DNA from: Anaerolineae bacterium
GTDB lineage: Bacteria > Chloroflexota > Anaerolineae > DUEN01
Direction: 5' to 3'
Assembly (NCBI GenBank): GCA_025060615.1
Contig: JANXBS010000007.1
Location: 119,142-183,141 of the forward strand
DNA length: 64,000 nucleotides
The position numbers and the translations under genes are program-made. How positions within the stretch are numbered: the first letter of the stretch is position 1; each line of letters opens with the position of its first letter. This document shows positions 7,706 through 22,713 of this stretch, in pieces. Under the pieces are notes generated by a model that was not told the DNA's origin, did not search any database, and saw only the letters and a list, made by a program, of their open reading frames with translations.

Positions 7706-8773
7706 GTGCGCACCATTTGGTGGGACGAGAACGCAGGCAAGGTAAAGATGATTGACCAACGGCTGCTGCCCAGCCGGTTGGAGATCGCCGAGTATGACGA
7801 TTACCGGGCCGTGGCTCAAGCGATCCGAGACATGGTCATTCGCGGCGCGCCAGCCATCGGTGCCGCAGGCGCCTATGGGATGGCTCTGGCTGCCCGCCAG
7901 AGCTCCGCTTGCACATATGAGGAGCTGCTCCAGGACCTGCGCCAGGTCAAGACGATTCTAGACGCTGCGCGCCCTACCGCCGTTAACCTAAGTTGGGCTA
8001 CTGCGCGCTTACTTCGACGGGCAGAGCAGCTCCCTCTCCAAGATGTGGATTGCATTCGGGCGACGTTGCTGGCGGAGGCTGAACGGATCGCCGAGGAGGA
8101 CATTGCCATCAACCGGCGCATGGGAGCCCATGGCGCGGCCATCGTCCCGCATGGCGCGCGCATCCTGCATCACTGTAACACTGGCTCGCTGGCGACTGTA
8201 GAGTACGGCACGGCGCTGGGAGTTATACGGGCTGCTCACGAACAGGGTAAGCAAGTCCATGTCTGGGTGGACGAGACACGTCCGCGCCTGCAAGGGGCCC
8301 GCCTGACGGCATGGGAGCTCATACGGGATGAGATCCCCATGACGCTGATCGCGGACAACGCGGCCGGCCATCTGATGCGTATCGGCCAAGTGGATCTCGT
8401 CCTCTTCGGCGCCGATCGGATCGCAGCCAACGGCGATGTGGCGAATAAGATCGGCACGTATAAGCTGGCCGTGTGCGCCCGCGAGAACGGGATCCCCTGC
8501 TACGCGGTGGCCCCTACCTCCACCATTGACCTCAGCCTGCCGGATGGCGATCATATCCCGATCGAGGAACGCGATCCGGAGGAAATTACCGTGATTGATG
8601 GCGTGCGCATCGCTCCTGAAGGGGTACCAGCCTACAATCCTGCCTTCGACATCACCCCTCACCGCTATTTAACCGGCATCATCACGGAGGAGGGTATCGC
8701 CTATCCTCCTTTCCACGAGAGCTTACGTCGTCTGAAGGAAACAGCCGAAGCGCGCCTCTGGAGCACCCCATGA
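7706..8773 (+). CDS. mtnA: S-methyl-5-thioribose-1-phosphate isomerase
   Basis: This enzyme isomerises methylthioribose-1-phosphate to methylthioribulose-1-phosphate in the methionine salvage pathway, which recycles methylthioadenosine left by SAM-dependent aminopropyl transfer. Family landmarks are [15 protein letters not shown], the catalytic Cys157 in [17 protein letters not shown] and Asp237 in [19 protein letters not shown] chose GTG 7706 because it follows a strong AGGGGGAGG site and gives 355 residues, close to the family's usual length. A longer in-frame start at 7613 would lie inside the riboswitch. The gene overlaps the next one by four bases (ATGA). No other methionine-salvage genes (mtnB, mtnC, mtnD) are nearby. 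Confidence 0.95.
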   Translation: MRTIWWDENAGKVKMIDQRLLPSRLEIAEYDDYRAVAQAIRDMVIRGAPAIGAAGAYGMALAARQSSACTYEELLQDLRQVKTILDAARPTAVNLSWATARLLRRAEQLPLQDVDCIRATLLAEAERIAEEDIAINRRMGAHGAAIVPHGARILHHCNTGSLATVEYGTALGVIRAAHEQGKQVHVWVDETRPRLQGARLTAWELIRDEIPMTLIADNAAGHLMRIGQVDLVLFGADRIAANGDVANKIGTYKLAVCARENGIPCYAVAPTSTIDLSLPDGDHIPIEERDPEEITVIDGVRIAPEGVPAYNPAFDITPHRYLTGIITEEGIAYPPFHESLRRLKETAEARLWSTP

Positions 8774-9887
8774 CGGCTGGCCCCGCTTTTCCCACCAATG
8801 TCCTATATTGCGCGGACTCCCGCTACATGCGTGAGCTGCCCGACAACTCGGTTCAGCTTGTGGTCACTTCGCCTCCCTATAACGTAGGCAAGCCTTACGA
8901 GGGCCACAACGATAATCTGCCGCTGGACGAGTACTTGGCATTTCTCAACCAAGTATGGCGCGAATGCTATCGAGTGTTGGTGCCTGGAGGCCGGCTTTGC
9001 ATCAACGTGGCGAACACCGACCGCAAGCCATATCTGCCGCTAAATGCCCTTATCACCGCTGAGCTGTATCGGATGAGCCGTGAGGAGGGGATCCGATGGC
9101 TCATGCGCGGTGAGATCATCTGGGACAAGAATGCCTCCGTGGGGGTCTCCACGGCATGGGGTAGTTTCGGCCGGGCTTCGGATCCTATCCTACGCGATGT
9201 GCATGAATACATCATGATATTTTCCAAAGATGAGCTCAAGCTGCGAGGAGGGGGAGCCACAGGCATCACGGGTGGGCAATTTGTATCGTGGACTCGCAGC
9301 ATCTGGCGACCGGAGGAGGGCCTGGACGACCTCCAGCGTGCGTTGCGAGCAGTGATCGCCGCTTTCTCCTCTGATCGGCCAAGGTGGTCAGAAAGGGGGA
9401 GCTCGTGCGAAGGAGAGGACGAGCGTCTGGTTGACTTGCTGGTGCGAACGGCCTTGGAGCGTCTAGTGCGGCCCAGTGAGCTGCGGCGCAAGATCCGGGA
9501 TAAGATCGCTGACGCTCGTCGGCGCGGCAAGGACGACGCATGGCTGGCCGAGTCCCTAGCGCGCGCGGCCTGGCAGCATTTCACGCGGCCGTCAGGCAGC
9601 GTCTGGGAGATGACCACTGAATCGTCGGTGGATCATCCGGCGCCATTCCCCGTGGAACTCCCTAGGCGGCTCATCCTACTCTTTACGAAGCCGGGAGACA
9701 TCGTGCTGGATCCGTTCATGGGGTCGGGGTCTACCGCTATCGCCGCAGTGTTGACCGGCCGCCGATACGTGGGCTATGAGATCTCACCCGAATACTGCGA
9801 GTTGGCTCGCCATCGGCTGGCTGCTCTTGCCACTTGCCTCGAGCCAGACACTGCTGGCCTAGACTATGGATTCGGTGAGGAGCGCAT

Positions 9888-9891
<4 letters not shown>
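8770..9891 (+). CDS. Site-specific DNA methyltransferase, beta class (probably N4-cytosine)
   Basis: The protein transfers a methyl group from SAM to an exocyclic amino group in DNA. The catalytic motif TSPPY (33-37) comes first. The SAM-binding motif DPFMGSGST (from Asp314) and [12 protein letters not shown] come last; this order defines the beta class. The TSPPY form is most common in N4-cytosine enzymes, though N6-adenine cannot be excluded. Between them, about residues 175-275, is an Arg/Glu-rich helical segment that I take as the target-recognition region. No restriction endonuclease is adjacent, so it looks like an orphan methyltransferase. It overlaps mtnA and the next gene by ATGA, and so is translated as part of the SAM-cycle operon. 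Confidence 0.9.
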
Positions 9892-12174
<2,283 letters not shown>

Positions 12175-12272
12175 GACGGATTATGGACGAGGGACGATTG
12201 CCCCCCCGACTGCTCATTCATCGTTTACTGTCCGTCGTCTATTCCGAAGTCGAGGGCGAAGGAGCAGTGAGG

Positions 12273-13487
12273 ATGAGTACCACTTTCATGAGATCGCCAC
12301 AGTTCTTCTACACCTCGGAATCGGTGACCGAGGGGCATCCGGATAAGATGTGTGACCAGGTCTCGGACGCAGTGTTGGATGCCATCATCGCCCAGGATCC
12401 GGACGCGCGCGTGGCCTGCGAGTGCGCGACGACCACTGGGTTAATGTTGGTGATGGGCGAGATCACCACGTCGGCCCAGGTGGACATCCCGGAGATCGCC
12501 CGCAGCACGATTCGTGAGATCGGCTATACACGGGCGAAATATGGGTTCGACGCTGACACCTGTGCGGTGATTGTCTCCATTAAGAAGCAGTCAGCCGACA
12601 TCGCGATGGGGGTGGATCGGGCGTTGGAGGCCAAGACTGGTGAGATGAACGAGTCGGAGATCGAGGCAATCGGGGCTGGCGATCAAGGAATGATGATCGG
12701 CTTCGCCTGCGATGAGACGCCCGAGTATATGCCGATGTCCATCCTCTTAGCCCACAAACTCTGCAAACGATTGGCGGCAGTGCGTAAAGACGGCACACTT
12801 CCTTACCTACGGCCAGATGGCAAGTCACAGGTGACTGTGGAGTATCACTACGGCAAGCCGGTACGGGTGGATACCATTGTCGTCTCCACGCAACACGCCC
12901 CTGATGTAGATCAAGCTACTATCTACCAGGACGTGGTAGATGTCGTGATCCGGCAGGTAGTGCCAGAACACATGATAGATCGCCGCACCAAGATCTTTGT
13001 CAACCCCACAGGACGCTTTGTAACAGGTGGCCCTTCGGGCGATGCCGGCCTGACCGGACGCAAGATCATGGTGGATACCTATGGTGGGGTTGCCCGGCAC
13101 GGAGGGGGTGCCTTTTCCGGCAAAGATCCGACGAAAGTGGATCGCTCTGGCGCCTACATGGCGCGTCATATCGCCAAGAACATCGTCGCGGCCGGGCTGG
13201 CCAGCCGGTTCGAGTTGCAGATCTCCTATGCGATCGGGGTGGCGCGGCCGGTTTCCCTGGCCGTAGAGACGTTCGGGACAGGCAAGGTGCCGGATGAGCA
13301 GATTACCGAGCTGATCAAGGCACACTTCGATCTGCGCCCGGCGGCGATCATACGGTACTTAGATTTGCGACGGCCTATCTACAAGGCAACGGCAGCATAT
13401 GGCCATTTCGGCCGTCTGGACATTGACGCGCCATGGGAGCGGCTGAACATGGCGGAGACCCTGCGGCATGAGGCTGGCCTCGATTAA
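12273..13487 (+). CDS. metK: S-adenosylmethionine synthetase
   Basis: MetK makes SAM from methionine and ATP. Signatures include [19 protein letters not shown] near the N-terminus, [16 protein letters not shown] in the middle and [19 protein letters not shown] in the C-terminal third. ATG 12273 follows GAAGGAG with an eight-base gap and gives 404 residues, a standard length; longer in-frame starts overlap ahcY. Placing metK last under the SAM-I riboswitch gives feedback by its own product. A hairpin at 13555-13598 follows. Confidence 0.98.
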   Translation: MSTTFMRSPQFFYTSESVTEGHPDKMCDQVSDAVLDAIIAQDPDARVACECATTTGLMLVMGEITTSAQVDIPEIARSTIREIGYTRAKYGFDADTCAVIVSIKKQSADIAMGVDRALEAKTGEMNESEIEAIGAGDQGMMIGFACDETPEYMPMSILLAHKLCKRLAAVRKDGTLPYLRPDGKSQVTVEYHYGKPVRVDTIVVSTQHAPDVDQATIYQDVVDVVIRQVVPEHMIDRRTKIFVNPTGRFVTGGPSGDAGLTGRKIMVDTYGGVARHGGGAFSGKDPTKVDRSGAYMARHIAKNIVAAGLASRFELQISYAIGVARPVSLAVETFGTGKVPDEQITELIKAHFDLRPAAIIRYLDLRRPIYKATAAYGHFGRLDIDAPWERLNMAETLRHEAGLD

Positions 13488-13554
13488 GAATCTATCCGGA
13501 AAATCCAGCCAGGCCGACGAAGGCATCGCCTCTGCCTGCCCACATACGCTTAGA

Positions 13555-13598
13555 GAGTAGCTGAGAAGCTTTGACCAGCTCTTCCGATTCAGCTACTC
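13555..13598. terminator. Hairpin between convergent metK and recD2
   Basis: GAGTAGCTGA (13555-13564) pairs perfectly with TCAGCTACTC (13589-13598), with further GAAG/CTTC pairing inside. There is no long T run, so it is a probable rather than proven bidirectional terminator. Confidence 0.45.
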
Positions 13599-13616
13599 CG
13601 TGACATGGGCACCGGT

Positions 13617-15863
13617 TTAGCCCATCTGCAGCCGCTCTGCCAGCGCGCTATACCGCTGCGCTACCCGATCATTGTGCACAGCGATGGCGATGGCGCGCGG
13701 CGTGCCCACCAACACAACGAGCTGGCGCGCTCTTGTCACAGCGGTGTAAAGCAAATTGCGTTGAAGCATCACGTAGTGCTGTGTTACTATTGGCACCACC
13801 ACGGCTGGGAACTCGGATCCTTGTGCCTTGTGTACGGAAATCGCGTAGGCGTGCACCAGCTCGTCCAGTTCCAGGAAATCATATCGGACGCGCCGGCCGT
13901 CAAAGTCCACGGTCAGCGTCTGCTCCTCCAGGTCTAATGCGACGATGTGCCCCAGGTCGCCGTTGTAGACCTCTTTGTCGTAGTTGTTGCAGGTCTGCAT
14001 CACCCGATCGCCTAAGCGGAAAACGCGGCCGCCTAAGTGGCGCTCCGGTTTATGCTCGGACGGGGGATTAAGCGCGTTTTGCAATAACAGGTTTAGATGG
14101 CCCACACCTGCCTCGCCCCGGTGCATCGGGCTCAGCACCTGGATGTCCGCCGGCTTTAGACCGAACCGGCGCGGGATGCGCGTTTGCACCAACTCTACGA
14201 TCAGTTGAGCGGCCTGAGCCGGATCGTCGGTCTTGAACAGGAAAAAGTCCTGGGCCTTTTGGTTGTCCAGGATTGGCATCTGGCCCCGATTGATACGATG
14301 TGCGTTGACGATGATGTAGCTGCCCTCTCTCTGACGGAAGATGGTGTCCAGCCGTACTACAGCTACCGCCTCTGAGGCGATGATGTCGCGCAGGACGTTA
14401 CCGGCCCCGACGGATGGGAGCTGATCCACGTCGCCTACCAGGAGCAGGTGGGCGCCGGGCGGAATGGCTTTCAACAAGTGGTTGGCCAGCAACAAATCCA
14501 GCATGGATGCCTCATCTACGATCACCATGTCCGCGTCCAGTGGATGCTCCTCGTTGCGCTGGAAGGTCATCCCTTCACCTGGCTTGAACTCCAGCAACCG
14601 GTGCACCGTCTTCGCCTCGCGACCGGTGGCCTCCGACAGCCGCTTAGCCGCCCGCCCTGTGGGCGAAGCCAGCACGTAAGAGCGGTTGGCCGCCTCCAAG
14701 ATGTGGATGATTGTCTGAAGGCTGGTGGTTTTCCCTGTGCCCGGGCCACCGGTGAGCACTGTCACCCGCTGCGTGAGGGCCGTTTGCACCGCCTGGCGTT
14801 GAGCGGGTGCCAGAGCCAGGCCAGTACGTTGTTGGATAGCGGCGAATGCGGCCGTCCAGTCGAAGGTTTGAAACACCGCTAGCCGGTCCACTGGCGCCTC
14901 GATCAGCCGCCGCAGCCGACCCGCCACCCCGATCTCGCCGTAGTAGAAGGGGGTCAAATAGATGGCGCGCTCCTCGCCGATCGCCGTTGGAGCCATGGCC
15001 TCCCTCGCCGACTCGGGTAATCGCCGATTCGCCAACTCGCTGGCCCGTTGGCCTATCAACGGCTCGATTCGCACCTGTTCATCCGCTGCTAACGCCTCGA
15101 TGGCCTGGGCCACGCGCGCTTCGTCGATCTGCAATAAGCGGGCGGCCTCGGCGATTAGCTCGCTGCGAGGCACATAGACATGCCCCTCGTCCGCCATCTG
15201 GCTGAGCACATAAGCCACACCGGCCGCCGCTCGCTCCAGGGCGTCCGGCGCGATCCCTAGGTTGCGGGCGATCTTGTCAGCGGTGATGAAGCCGATGCCG
15301 TAGACATCCCGCGCTAACCGATAGGGATCGTTGCGTACCACTTGGATGGCCGCGTCGCCATAGGTTTTGTAGATCTTGACCGCCAGCGAGGTGCTCACCC
15401 CATTCGCTTGCAGGAAGAGCATCACCTCCTTGATCTGGCGCTGCTCCTCCCAGGCGCGTCGGATCATTGCCACCCGCTTGGGGCCAACGCCCAGCACCTC
15501 TAGCAATCGTTCGGGCGTCTTCTCGATTACGTCGAGCGTCTCCAGTCCGAAACGCCGCACGATGCGCTCGGCGGTGACCGGGCCGATCCCCTTGATCAGG
15601 CCGGACCCTAGGTATTTGCGGATGCCTTGAACGGTGGCGGGCAGCACCATGCGCACGGACGCTGCCTTGAACTGGCGGCCGTACTGGGGATGTATCGTCC
15701 ACTCGCCGATCAAATGGACGGACTCGCCCACGTGGATGCCCAGCATGTTCCCGACGACGGTGACGGTGTAATCCTTGCCCTCGGGCGTGAGCTGGGCGAC
15801 GGTGTAGCCGTCTTCCTCGTTGTGGTAGGTGATGCGCTCGATCACACCGGTGAGCTCGTGCAT
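13617..15863 (-). CDS. recD2: RecD-like ATP-dependent DNA helicase (RecD2 type)
   Basis: This is a superfamily 1B 5'-3' DNA helicase. The N-terminal region (about 1-90) is an OB-like domain typical of RecD2. Helix-hairpin-helix repeats follow (IKGIGPVTAERIV, VLGVGPKRVAMIRRAW, YGIGFITADKIA). The motor has Walker A GGPGTGKTT near residue 372, Walker B VIVDEASMLD and C-terminal motifs around AISVHKAQGSEFPAVV. The 748-residue length fits RecD2, which acts outside RecBCD; no recB or recC is nearby. ATG 15863 follows AGGAGGGAG. Confidence 0.96.
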   Translation of the reverse strand: MHELTGVIERITYHNEEDGYTVAQLTPEGKDYTVTVVGNMLGIHVGESVHLIGEWTIHPQYGRQFKAASVRMVLPATVQGIRKYLGSGLIKGIGPVTAERIVRRFGLETLDVIEKTPERLLEVLGVGPKRVAMIRRAWEEQRQIKEVMLFLQANGVSTSLAVKIYKTYGDAAIQVVRNDPYRLARDVYGIGFITADKIARNLGIAPDALERAAAGVAYVLSQMADEGHVYVPRSELIAEAARLLQIDEARVAQAIEALAADEQVRIEPLIGQRASELANRRLPESAREAMAPTAIGEERAIYLTPFYYGEIGVAGRLRRLIEAPVDRLAVFQTFDWTAAFAAIQQRTGLALAPAQRQAVQTALTQRVTVLTGGPGTGKTTSLQTIIHILEAANRSYVLASPTGRAAKRLSEATGREAKTVHRLLEFKPGEGMTFQRNEEHPLDADMVIVDEASMLDLLLANHLLKAIPPGAHLLLVGDVDQLPSVGAGNVLRDIIASEAVAVVRLDTIFRQREGSYIIVNAHRINRGQMPILDNQKAQDFFLFKTDDPAQAAQLIVELVQTRIPRRFGLKPADIQVLSPMHRGEAGVGHLNLLLQNALNPPSEHKPERHLGGRVFRLGDRVMQTCNNYDKEVYNGDLGHIVALDLEEQTLTVDFDGRRVRYDFLELDELVHAYAISVHKAQGSEFPAVVVPIVTQHYVMLQRNLLYTAVTRARQLVVLVGTPRAIAIAVHNDRVAQRYSALAERLQMG

Positions 15864-15880
15864 GGCTCCCTCCTGGGGTT

Positions 15881-15910
15881 ATTGTACTGTCTGCGGCCAT
15901 CAGTCTGCAA
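15881..15910 (-). promoter_or_regulatory. Promoter for recD2
   Basis: On the minus strand, TTGCAG (15905-15910), an 18-bp spacer and TACAAT (15881-15886) precede the recD2 start. Confidence 0.5.
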
Positions 15911-15958
15911 TTGTCATATCGTAGCGCCTGTGTTATCTTGCCTTAACAGTTAGCCTCA

Positions 15959-17380
15959 GTGATAGGGATGAGAGACATGAAACTATTTCAGCGCGGCGGC
16001 TTGTTCATCACGCATATGAACTGGGTTGGGGTCCAATGGCTGGCGATGAGGGATCGCGAGATCAGCCACATCGTCAACCGGCTGGCCTGGCCGGTTATCG
16101 CTGAGAACCTGCTGCAGACACTGCTGGGCGTGGTGGACATGATCATGGTTTCCCGGTTGGGGGCGGCAGCTGTCGCTGGGGTAGGGGCGGCTGGCCAGGT
16201 GATTTGGGTGATCAACTCGGCCTTTGGGGCAGTGACGGTGGGCACGACGGTGCTGATCGCTCACGCCATCGGGGCCGGCGATGTATCCCTGGCAAACCGG
16301 GTGCTCAAACAGTCGGCGATCCTGGCGGCGGCTGTTGCGGCTGTGTTGGGCGCGATAGGCTATCTCTGGTCCGACGAGATTCTCTTCCTAATGGGGGCGG
16401 AGCCAGACCTGGTCGAAGCGGGCTCCGTGTATCTGCGTATCGTCCTAGAGATGGGGATCTTCATGATCGCCATGTTCGTCATCGGCGCGGCGCTACGCGG
16501 GGCTGGCGACACGCAGACCCCGATGCGGGTGACAGCTTTCATCAATGTGGTGAACGTGGTCGTCGCTTATGGGCTGATTTTCGGCCAATGGGGTCTGCCG
16601 CGTTTGGGGGTAGCCGGCTCTGCTTGGGGAGCCAGTATCGCTCGTGTGGTAGGCACAGCGATCCTGGTAGTCGTCTTGTTGCGAGGAAAGGTGCCTATCA
16701 GCGCGCGCGGCCGCTCGGGGTGGCAGTTGGACATCCCACTGATTCGCCGGCTGGTGCGCGTGGGCGTCCCCTCTATGATCGAGCAGTTGGTGCTTAGCGG
16801 CGGCATGCTGCTGTATGGGATAGTAGTCATTGGAATGGGAACCAAAATCTACGCGGCACAACGGATCACCCTTCAGATCATCTCGCTCTCTTTCATGCCC
16901 GGCTTGGGGTTCGCCATGGCTGCCACTACGTTAGTAGGTCAGAGCCTAGGGGCGAAAAACCCTGAGCGGGCGCGGCTGGCTGCCTGGCGTTCCGCCTTTT
17001 CGGCTCTCCTCTGGATGTCGGCGATAGGGCTACTAGCGGCGGTGTTGGGCCGGCCCGTGATGCGCCTGTTCAGCGATGACCGAGAGATCATCGAGATGGG
17101 CACGGCGGCGCTCGCAGTGCTGGCGCTCACCCAGCCGTTTCAGGCCTTCGCCCAGGTGCTGGCGGGCGCGTTGCGGGGCGCGGGGGACACGCGCTATCCC
17201 ATGTGGGTGACGACGGCGGGCATCTGGTTGGTGCGTTTGCCGCTGGCTTATCTGTTCGGGCCGGTGATGGGGATGAGCCTGGCGGTGATCTACGTGTCCA
17301 ACGTCTTGGACAGCATTTTGCGTGCGGCATTGAACGCTATGCGCTTTCAGCGCGGGCGGTGGCAGGAGATCGGCGTATAA
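15959..17380 (+). CDS. MATE family multidrug/cation exporter
   Basis: This is a polytopic inner-membrane protein with about twelve hydrophobic segments arranged as two homologous bundles, the MATE architecture. Typical sequence features are LAWPVIAENLLQTLLGVVDMIM at the start of the first bundle and the repeated LRGAGDTQTP and LRGAGDTRYP motifs in the two halves. MATE proteins export drugs and metabolites using proton or sodium gradients; the substrate cannot be predicted. The start is uncertain: GTG 15959, ATG 15977 (after AGGGATGAGAG) and ATG 16046, which gives the most family-like N-terminus MRDREISHIVNRL, are all possible. Confidence 0.93.
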   Translation: MIGMRDMKLFQRGGLFITHMNWVGVQWLAMRDREISHIVNRLAWPVIAENLLQTLLGVVDMIMVSRLGAAAVAGVGAAGQVIWVINSAFGAVTVGTTVLIAHAIGAGDVSLANRVLKQSAILAAAVAAVLGAIGYLWSDEILFLMGAEPDLVEAGSVYLRIVLEMGIFMIAMFVIGAALRGAGDTQTPMRVTAFINVVNVVVAYGLIFGQWGLPRLGVAGSAWGASIARVVGTAILVVVLLRGKVPISARGRSGWQLDIPLIRRLVRVGVPSMIEQLVLSGGMLLYGIVVIGMGTKIYAAQRITLQIISLSFMPGLGFAMAATTLVGQSLGAKNPERARLAAWRSAFSALLWMSAIGLLAAVLGRPVMRLFSDDREIIEMGTAALAVLALTQPFQAFAQVLAGALRGAGDTRYPMWVTTAGIWLVRLPLAYLFGPVMGMSLAVIYVSNVLDSILRAALNAMRFQRGRWQEIGV

Positions 17381-17388
17381 ACGGAAGT

Positions 17389-17428
17389 GGTCAGGAGCGA
17401 AGAAGAAGTTCCCCCTTCGCTCCTGACC
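17389..17428. terminator. Perfect 14-bp inverted repeat between convergent genes
   Basis: GGTCAGGAGCGAAG (17389-17402) and CTTCGCTCCTGACC (17415-17428) are perfectly complementary around a 12-base loop. The hairpin lies just after the MATE stop and 28 bp beyond the stop of the opposing gene, so it probably ends both transcripts. No strong T run is present. Confidence 0.55.
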
Positions 17429-17455
17429 CGAGGAGCTCTTCTTTACGATAGGCGG

Positions 17456-18457
17456 TTATCGCTTCTCGAACGCCGCGTCGAACGCTACCCGCGAGGGCTC
17501 GAAGTCCAGCCGCCGGACAAAGGCAGCCGCCTCCGTCGCGCCGTGTACGCGATCCATCCCGCTGTCCTCCCACTCCACCGACAGCGGTCCCTGATAGCCG
17601 ATCTCGTTGAGGGCGCGGATGATCTCCTCAAAGCGAATGCAGCCGCGGCCCAAAGAGCGGAAGTCCCAATAGCGTCGAGGATCGCCGAAATTCAGGTGGC
17701 CACCGAACACGCCCGCATCCGTTGGCGTCGGCGACCAGTAGACGTCCTTCATGTGCACGTGGAAGATGCGGTCTCGGAACAGCCGGATGAAGCGGACGTA
17801 GTCTACCCCCTGGTAGCCCAGGTGACTGGGATCGAAGTTAAAGCCAAACGACGGACGATGATTGATCGCTTCCAGTGCCCGCTGAGCGGAGACGATATCG
17901 AAGGCGATCTCTGTAGGATGAACTTCCAGCGCGAACTTGACGCCCACCTCTTCGAAGACGTCCAGGATCGGGTTCCAGCGGTCGGCGAAATCCTTGTAGC
18001 CGGCCTCGATCTGCCCCGGTTGGTTGGGCGGGAACGAATAGAGCAACGGCCAGATAGAGCTGCCCGTGAAGCCGTTGACGACCTTGACGCCCAATTTGGC
18101 GGCAGCGCGAGCGGTATTCTTCATCTCCTCCGCCGCCCGTTGCCGGACGCCTTCGGGATCGCCATCGCCCCAGACGCGAGCCGGGAGGATCGCCTTGTGA
18201 CGGATATCAATGTGATCGCACACAGCCTGGCCGACCAAATGGTTGCTGATCGCGAAGCACTTCAGGCCGTACTTATTGAGGATGTCCCACCGGCTCTGGC
18301 AATAGGCGTCATCGGATAAGGCCTTGTCTACCTCGAAATGGTCACCCCAGCAGGCGAGCTCGAGGCCGTCATACCCCATCTCCTTAGCCTTGGCCGCCAG
18401 AGCCTCCAGCGTCATGTCAGCCCATTGTCCCGTGAAAAGCGTGACCGGACGTGCCAT
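17456..18457 (-). CDS. Sugar phosphate isomerase/epimerase family protein (xylose-isomerase-like TIM barrel)
   Basis: The protein has the AP-endonuclease-2/xylose-isomerase-like barrel. Metal-ligand candidates are Glu in LELACWGDH, Glu and His in [12 protein letters not shown], Asp in [11 protein letters not shown], the pair in [10 protein letters not shown] and Glu in [12 protein letters not shown]. Members isomerise or epimerise free or phosphorylated sugars and polyols. The substrate here is not predictable. The length of 333 residues is typical. ATG 18457 follows AGAGGAGGAAACC. It is monocistronic, with its own extended -10 promoter. Confidence 0.85.
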   Translation of the reverse strand: MARPVTLFTGQWADMTLEALAAKAKEMGYDGLELACWGDHFEVDKALSDDAYCQSRWDILNKYGLKCFAISNHLVGQAVCDHIDIRHKAILPARVWGDGDPEGVRQRAAEEMKNTARAAAKLGVKVVNGFTGSSIWPLLYSFPPNQPGQIEAGYKDFADRWNPILDVFEEVGVKFALEVHPTEIAFDIVSAQRALEAINHRPSFGFNFDPSHLGYQGVDYVRFIRLFRDRIFHVHMKDVYWSPTPTDAGVFGGHLNFGDPRRYWDFRSLGRGCIRFEEIIRALNEIGYQGPLSVEWEDSGMDRVHGATEAAAFVRRLDFEPSRVAFDAAFEKR

Positions 18458-18501
18458 GGTTTCCTCCTCTGGTTGAGATAGAGCTTTTGAGCCGTATTGG
18501 C

Positions 18502-18510
18502 ATTATACCA
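18502..18510 (-). promoter_or_regulatory. Extended -10 promoter for the TIM-barrel isomerase gene
   Basis: The minus strand reads TGTGGTATAAT, identical to the sequence before yebC and the exonuclease gene, about 45 bp upstream of the start at 18457. Confidence 0.5.
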
Positions 18511-18538
18511 CACAGGGTGCGCTCTAGTTCCCAGCTGC

Positions 18539-19054
18539 CTACAGATGCAGAACGATCAGCGAGACTACGAACCCCACCGCAAGGCCTGCGATCACGTCCA
18601 GGAGGTAGTGAACTCCCAGAGCCACCCGCGACCATCCTACCCATAACGTGAGGAGCAGGACTAACCATCCCCACCCAGGGAACAGCGCAGGCAAATATAC
18701 CATCACCGTCCCCATACGCGTGGCATGTCCGGAGGGAAACGAGTGTTGGTCATACGCCTGCGAATAGAACCCACGCCGTTGCATCGGGCGCTGGCGACGC
18801 CAGCTCAATTTTATTGAAGTAGTGATCCCCCCAGCGACCGCCATGGAAATCATCCATCGCCAGATCAACGGCCGAGCAGTAGCGGGCATGAGAGCTAGCG
18901 TTAAGGCTAGCGTCAGCACCCATACCCAGCCATCCCCCAGATGCGCACCAGCCGTCGCCAGGTGGTAAGCCCAGCCTGTGCTTGCCTTTTGCCACCGCTG
19001 GCTGATCACCCGGTCCCAAGCCACTATACGTTGGGCCAGAGGCGACCACTTCAT
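18539..19054 (-). CDS. PAP2-family membrane phosphatase
   Basis: This 171-residue membrane protein has the three phosphatase motifs: KLSWRRQRP (motif 1, KxxxxxxRP), FPSGHA (motif 2) and SRVALGVHYLLD (motif 3, SRxxxxxHxxxD), separated by membrane helices. PAP2 enzymes remove phosphate from lipids such as phosphatidic acid or undecaprenyl pyrophosphate, with the active site facing outward. ATG 19054 overlaps the stop of the upstream nucleotidyltransferase (ATGA), so the two are translationally coupled. A longer reading frame to 19171 lacks a supporting ribosome site. Confidence 0.9.
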   Translation of the reverse strand: MKWSPLAQRIVAWDRVISQRWQKASTGWAYHLATAGAHLGDGWVWVLTLALTLALMPATARPLIWRWMISMAVAGGITTSIKLSWRRQRPMQRRGFYSQAYDQHSFPSGHATRMGTVMVYLPALFPGWGWLVLLLTLWVGWSRVALGVHYLLDVIAGLAVGFVVSLIVLHL

Positions 19055-19839
19055 GCCGTTTGTGCCTCGACGCGGGCGGCCAACAGCCGACGGGCCATCT
19101 CCAACTGGTGTGGCTTGTCTACGTCCATCCCTAGGTCGGCGTACGGGGAAATGACTACCTTGGCCCGACAACCGAGCAAGCGACTGGCTACCTGTTCCCC
19201 CTCGGCGATGCTTAAGCGCCCCAGCACCACCTTGGCGAGAGTCCTCCAGCCGAACAGGCGCGCCTGCCGCAACGGATGTTTGCGTTCAGCCATCAGGCGT
19301 CGGGCTAATGGCAAGTTAGCCTGGAATACCGAAGTCTTGACCAGAAAGAGATCACCGCCGCAGAATCGCCCCTCCTTGATGCGCACATATGACCGGCCTG
19401 CTCCGGGGAACTGGGCCTCCATGACCCGATCCTGCACGATCGAGTAGTAGAGGTCATAGCGATCAGCCAAACAGGCGCTGATAAACCAAGTGACCGTCTC
19501 TGGACGTAACAGAGGCACATCTCCGGAGGCGATGATCCCGTATTCCATGTCGGGCTGATGGCTTAGGAGGTAGTTAATACCGTGAAGGACATTCTCCAGG
19601 TGGTCTGGCAAATTAGGCAGACATGCTACCCCTGGCCCCAGGTCTACCTGTAACGACGGATCAATGCCTACCACTACGATGCGTCCAATGGATGGAGATC
19701 GGCGTAAGGCGTCTACTGTCCACCAGACCAACGGCCGGCCGGCTACATCTATGAGCGCCTTTTGCGGCGCACCGACGGCAGTCGCTAGCGGATCCGGGCG
19801 CTGAGGATCGTAGCCGGCTGTGACCACGGCATCTAACAT
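19051..19839 (-). CDS. Nucleotidyltransferase family protein (MobA/IspD-like fold)
   Basis: The protein has the glycosyltransferase-A-like NTP-transferase fold: an N-terminal VVTAGYDPQRPDPLA in place of the usual GGxxxR loop, KALIDVAGRPLVWWTVDAL, and the metal-binding IIASGDVPLLRPETV. Such enzymes attach a nucleotide to a sugar phosphate, polyol phosphate or cofactor. The nucleotide-binding loop is atypical, so the substrate is open. Coupling to a PAP2 phosphatase by ATGA hints at a lipid or polyol head-group role, which is inference only. ATG 19839 follows GAGGAGGTGC; an upstream in-frame ATG has no such site. Confidence 0.8.
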   Translation of the reverse strand: MLDAVVTAGYDPQRPDPLATAVGAPQKALIDVAGRPLVWWTVDALRRSPSIGRIVVVGIDPSLQVDLGPGVACLPNLPDHLENVLHGINYLLSHQPDMEYGIIASGDVPLLRPETVTWFISACLADRYDLYYSIVQDRVMEAQFPGAGRSYVRIKEGRFCGGDLFLVKTSVFQANLPLARRLMAERKHPLRQARLFGWRTLAKVVLGRLSIAEGEQVASRLLGCRAKVVISPYADLGMDVDKPHQLEMARRLLAARVEAQTA

Positions 19840-19866
19840 AAGCACCTCCTCGCTTGCGTCAGGCGC

Positions 19867-19895
19867 ATTATAGGCGGTGCTGCCACAAGCGTCAA
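19867..19895 (-). promoter_or_regulatory. Promoter for the nucleotidyltransferase-PAP2 pair
   Basis: On the minus strand, TTGACG (19890-19895), a 17-bp spacer and a perfect TATAAT (19867-19872) lie 28 bp before the start codon. Confidence 0.75.
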
Positions 19896-19907
19896 TCTCG
19901 CCAGAAC

Positions 19908-19936
19908 TTGCCAAAACCTCCTCTTATCCTTATAAT
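19908..19936 (+). promoter_or_regulatory. Promoter for ppdK
   Basis: TTGCCA (19908-19913), a 17-bp spacer and a perfect TATAAT (19931-19936) are divergent from the promoter at 19867-19895. The leader before ppdK is about 115 nt. Confidence 0.75.
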
Positions 19937-20058
19937 GTGGCTCGGCAAGTCCCCGGCGAAGGCAGCCAACGTGTGCCTCCTAGCCGGGGCGCTTCTTGCC
20001 TGGGATGCTGCACGTTTTCCAATATTTGATTCGATTTTCCGCAAGGAGGTCTGCCTAG

Positions 20059-22713
<2,655 letters not shown>

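Noticed and set aside
15277..15900. 207-codon frame overlapping recD2
   Set aside because: It lies on the same strand in another frame of a gene with complete helicase motifs; its Arg/His-rich translation is typical of a shadow.
17387..18319. 310-codon frame opposite the TIM-barrel isomerase gene
   Set aside because: The opposite strand encodes a full isomerase with conserved metal ligands; this frame is its antisense shadow.
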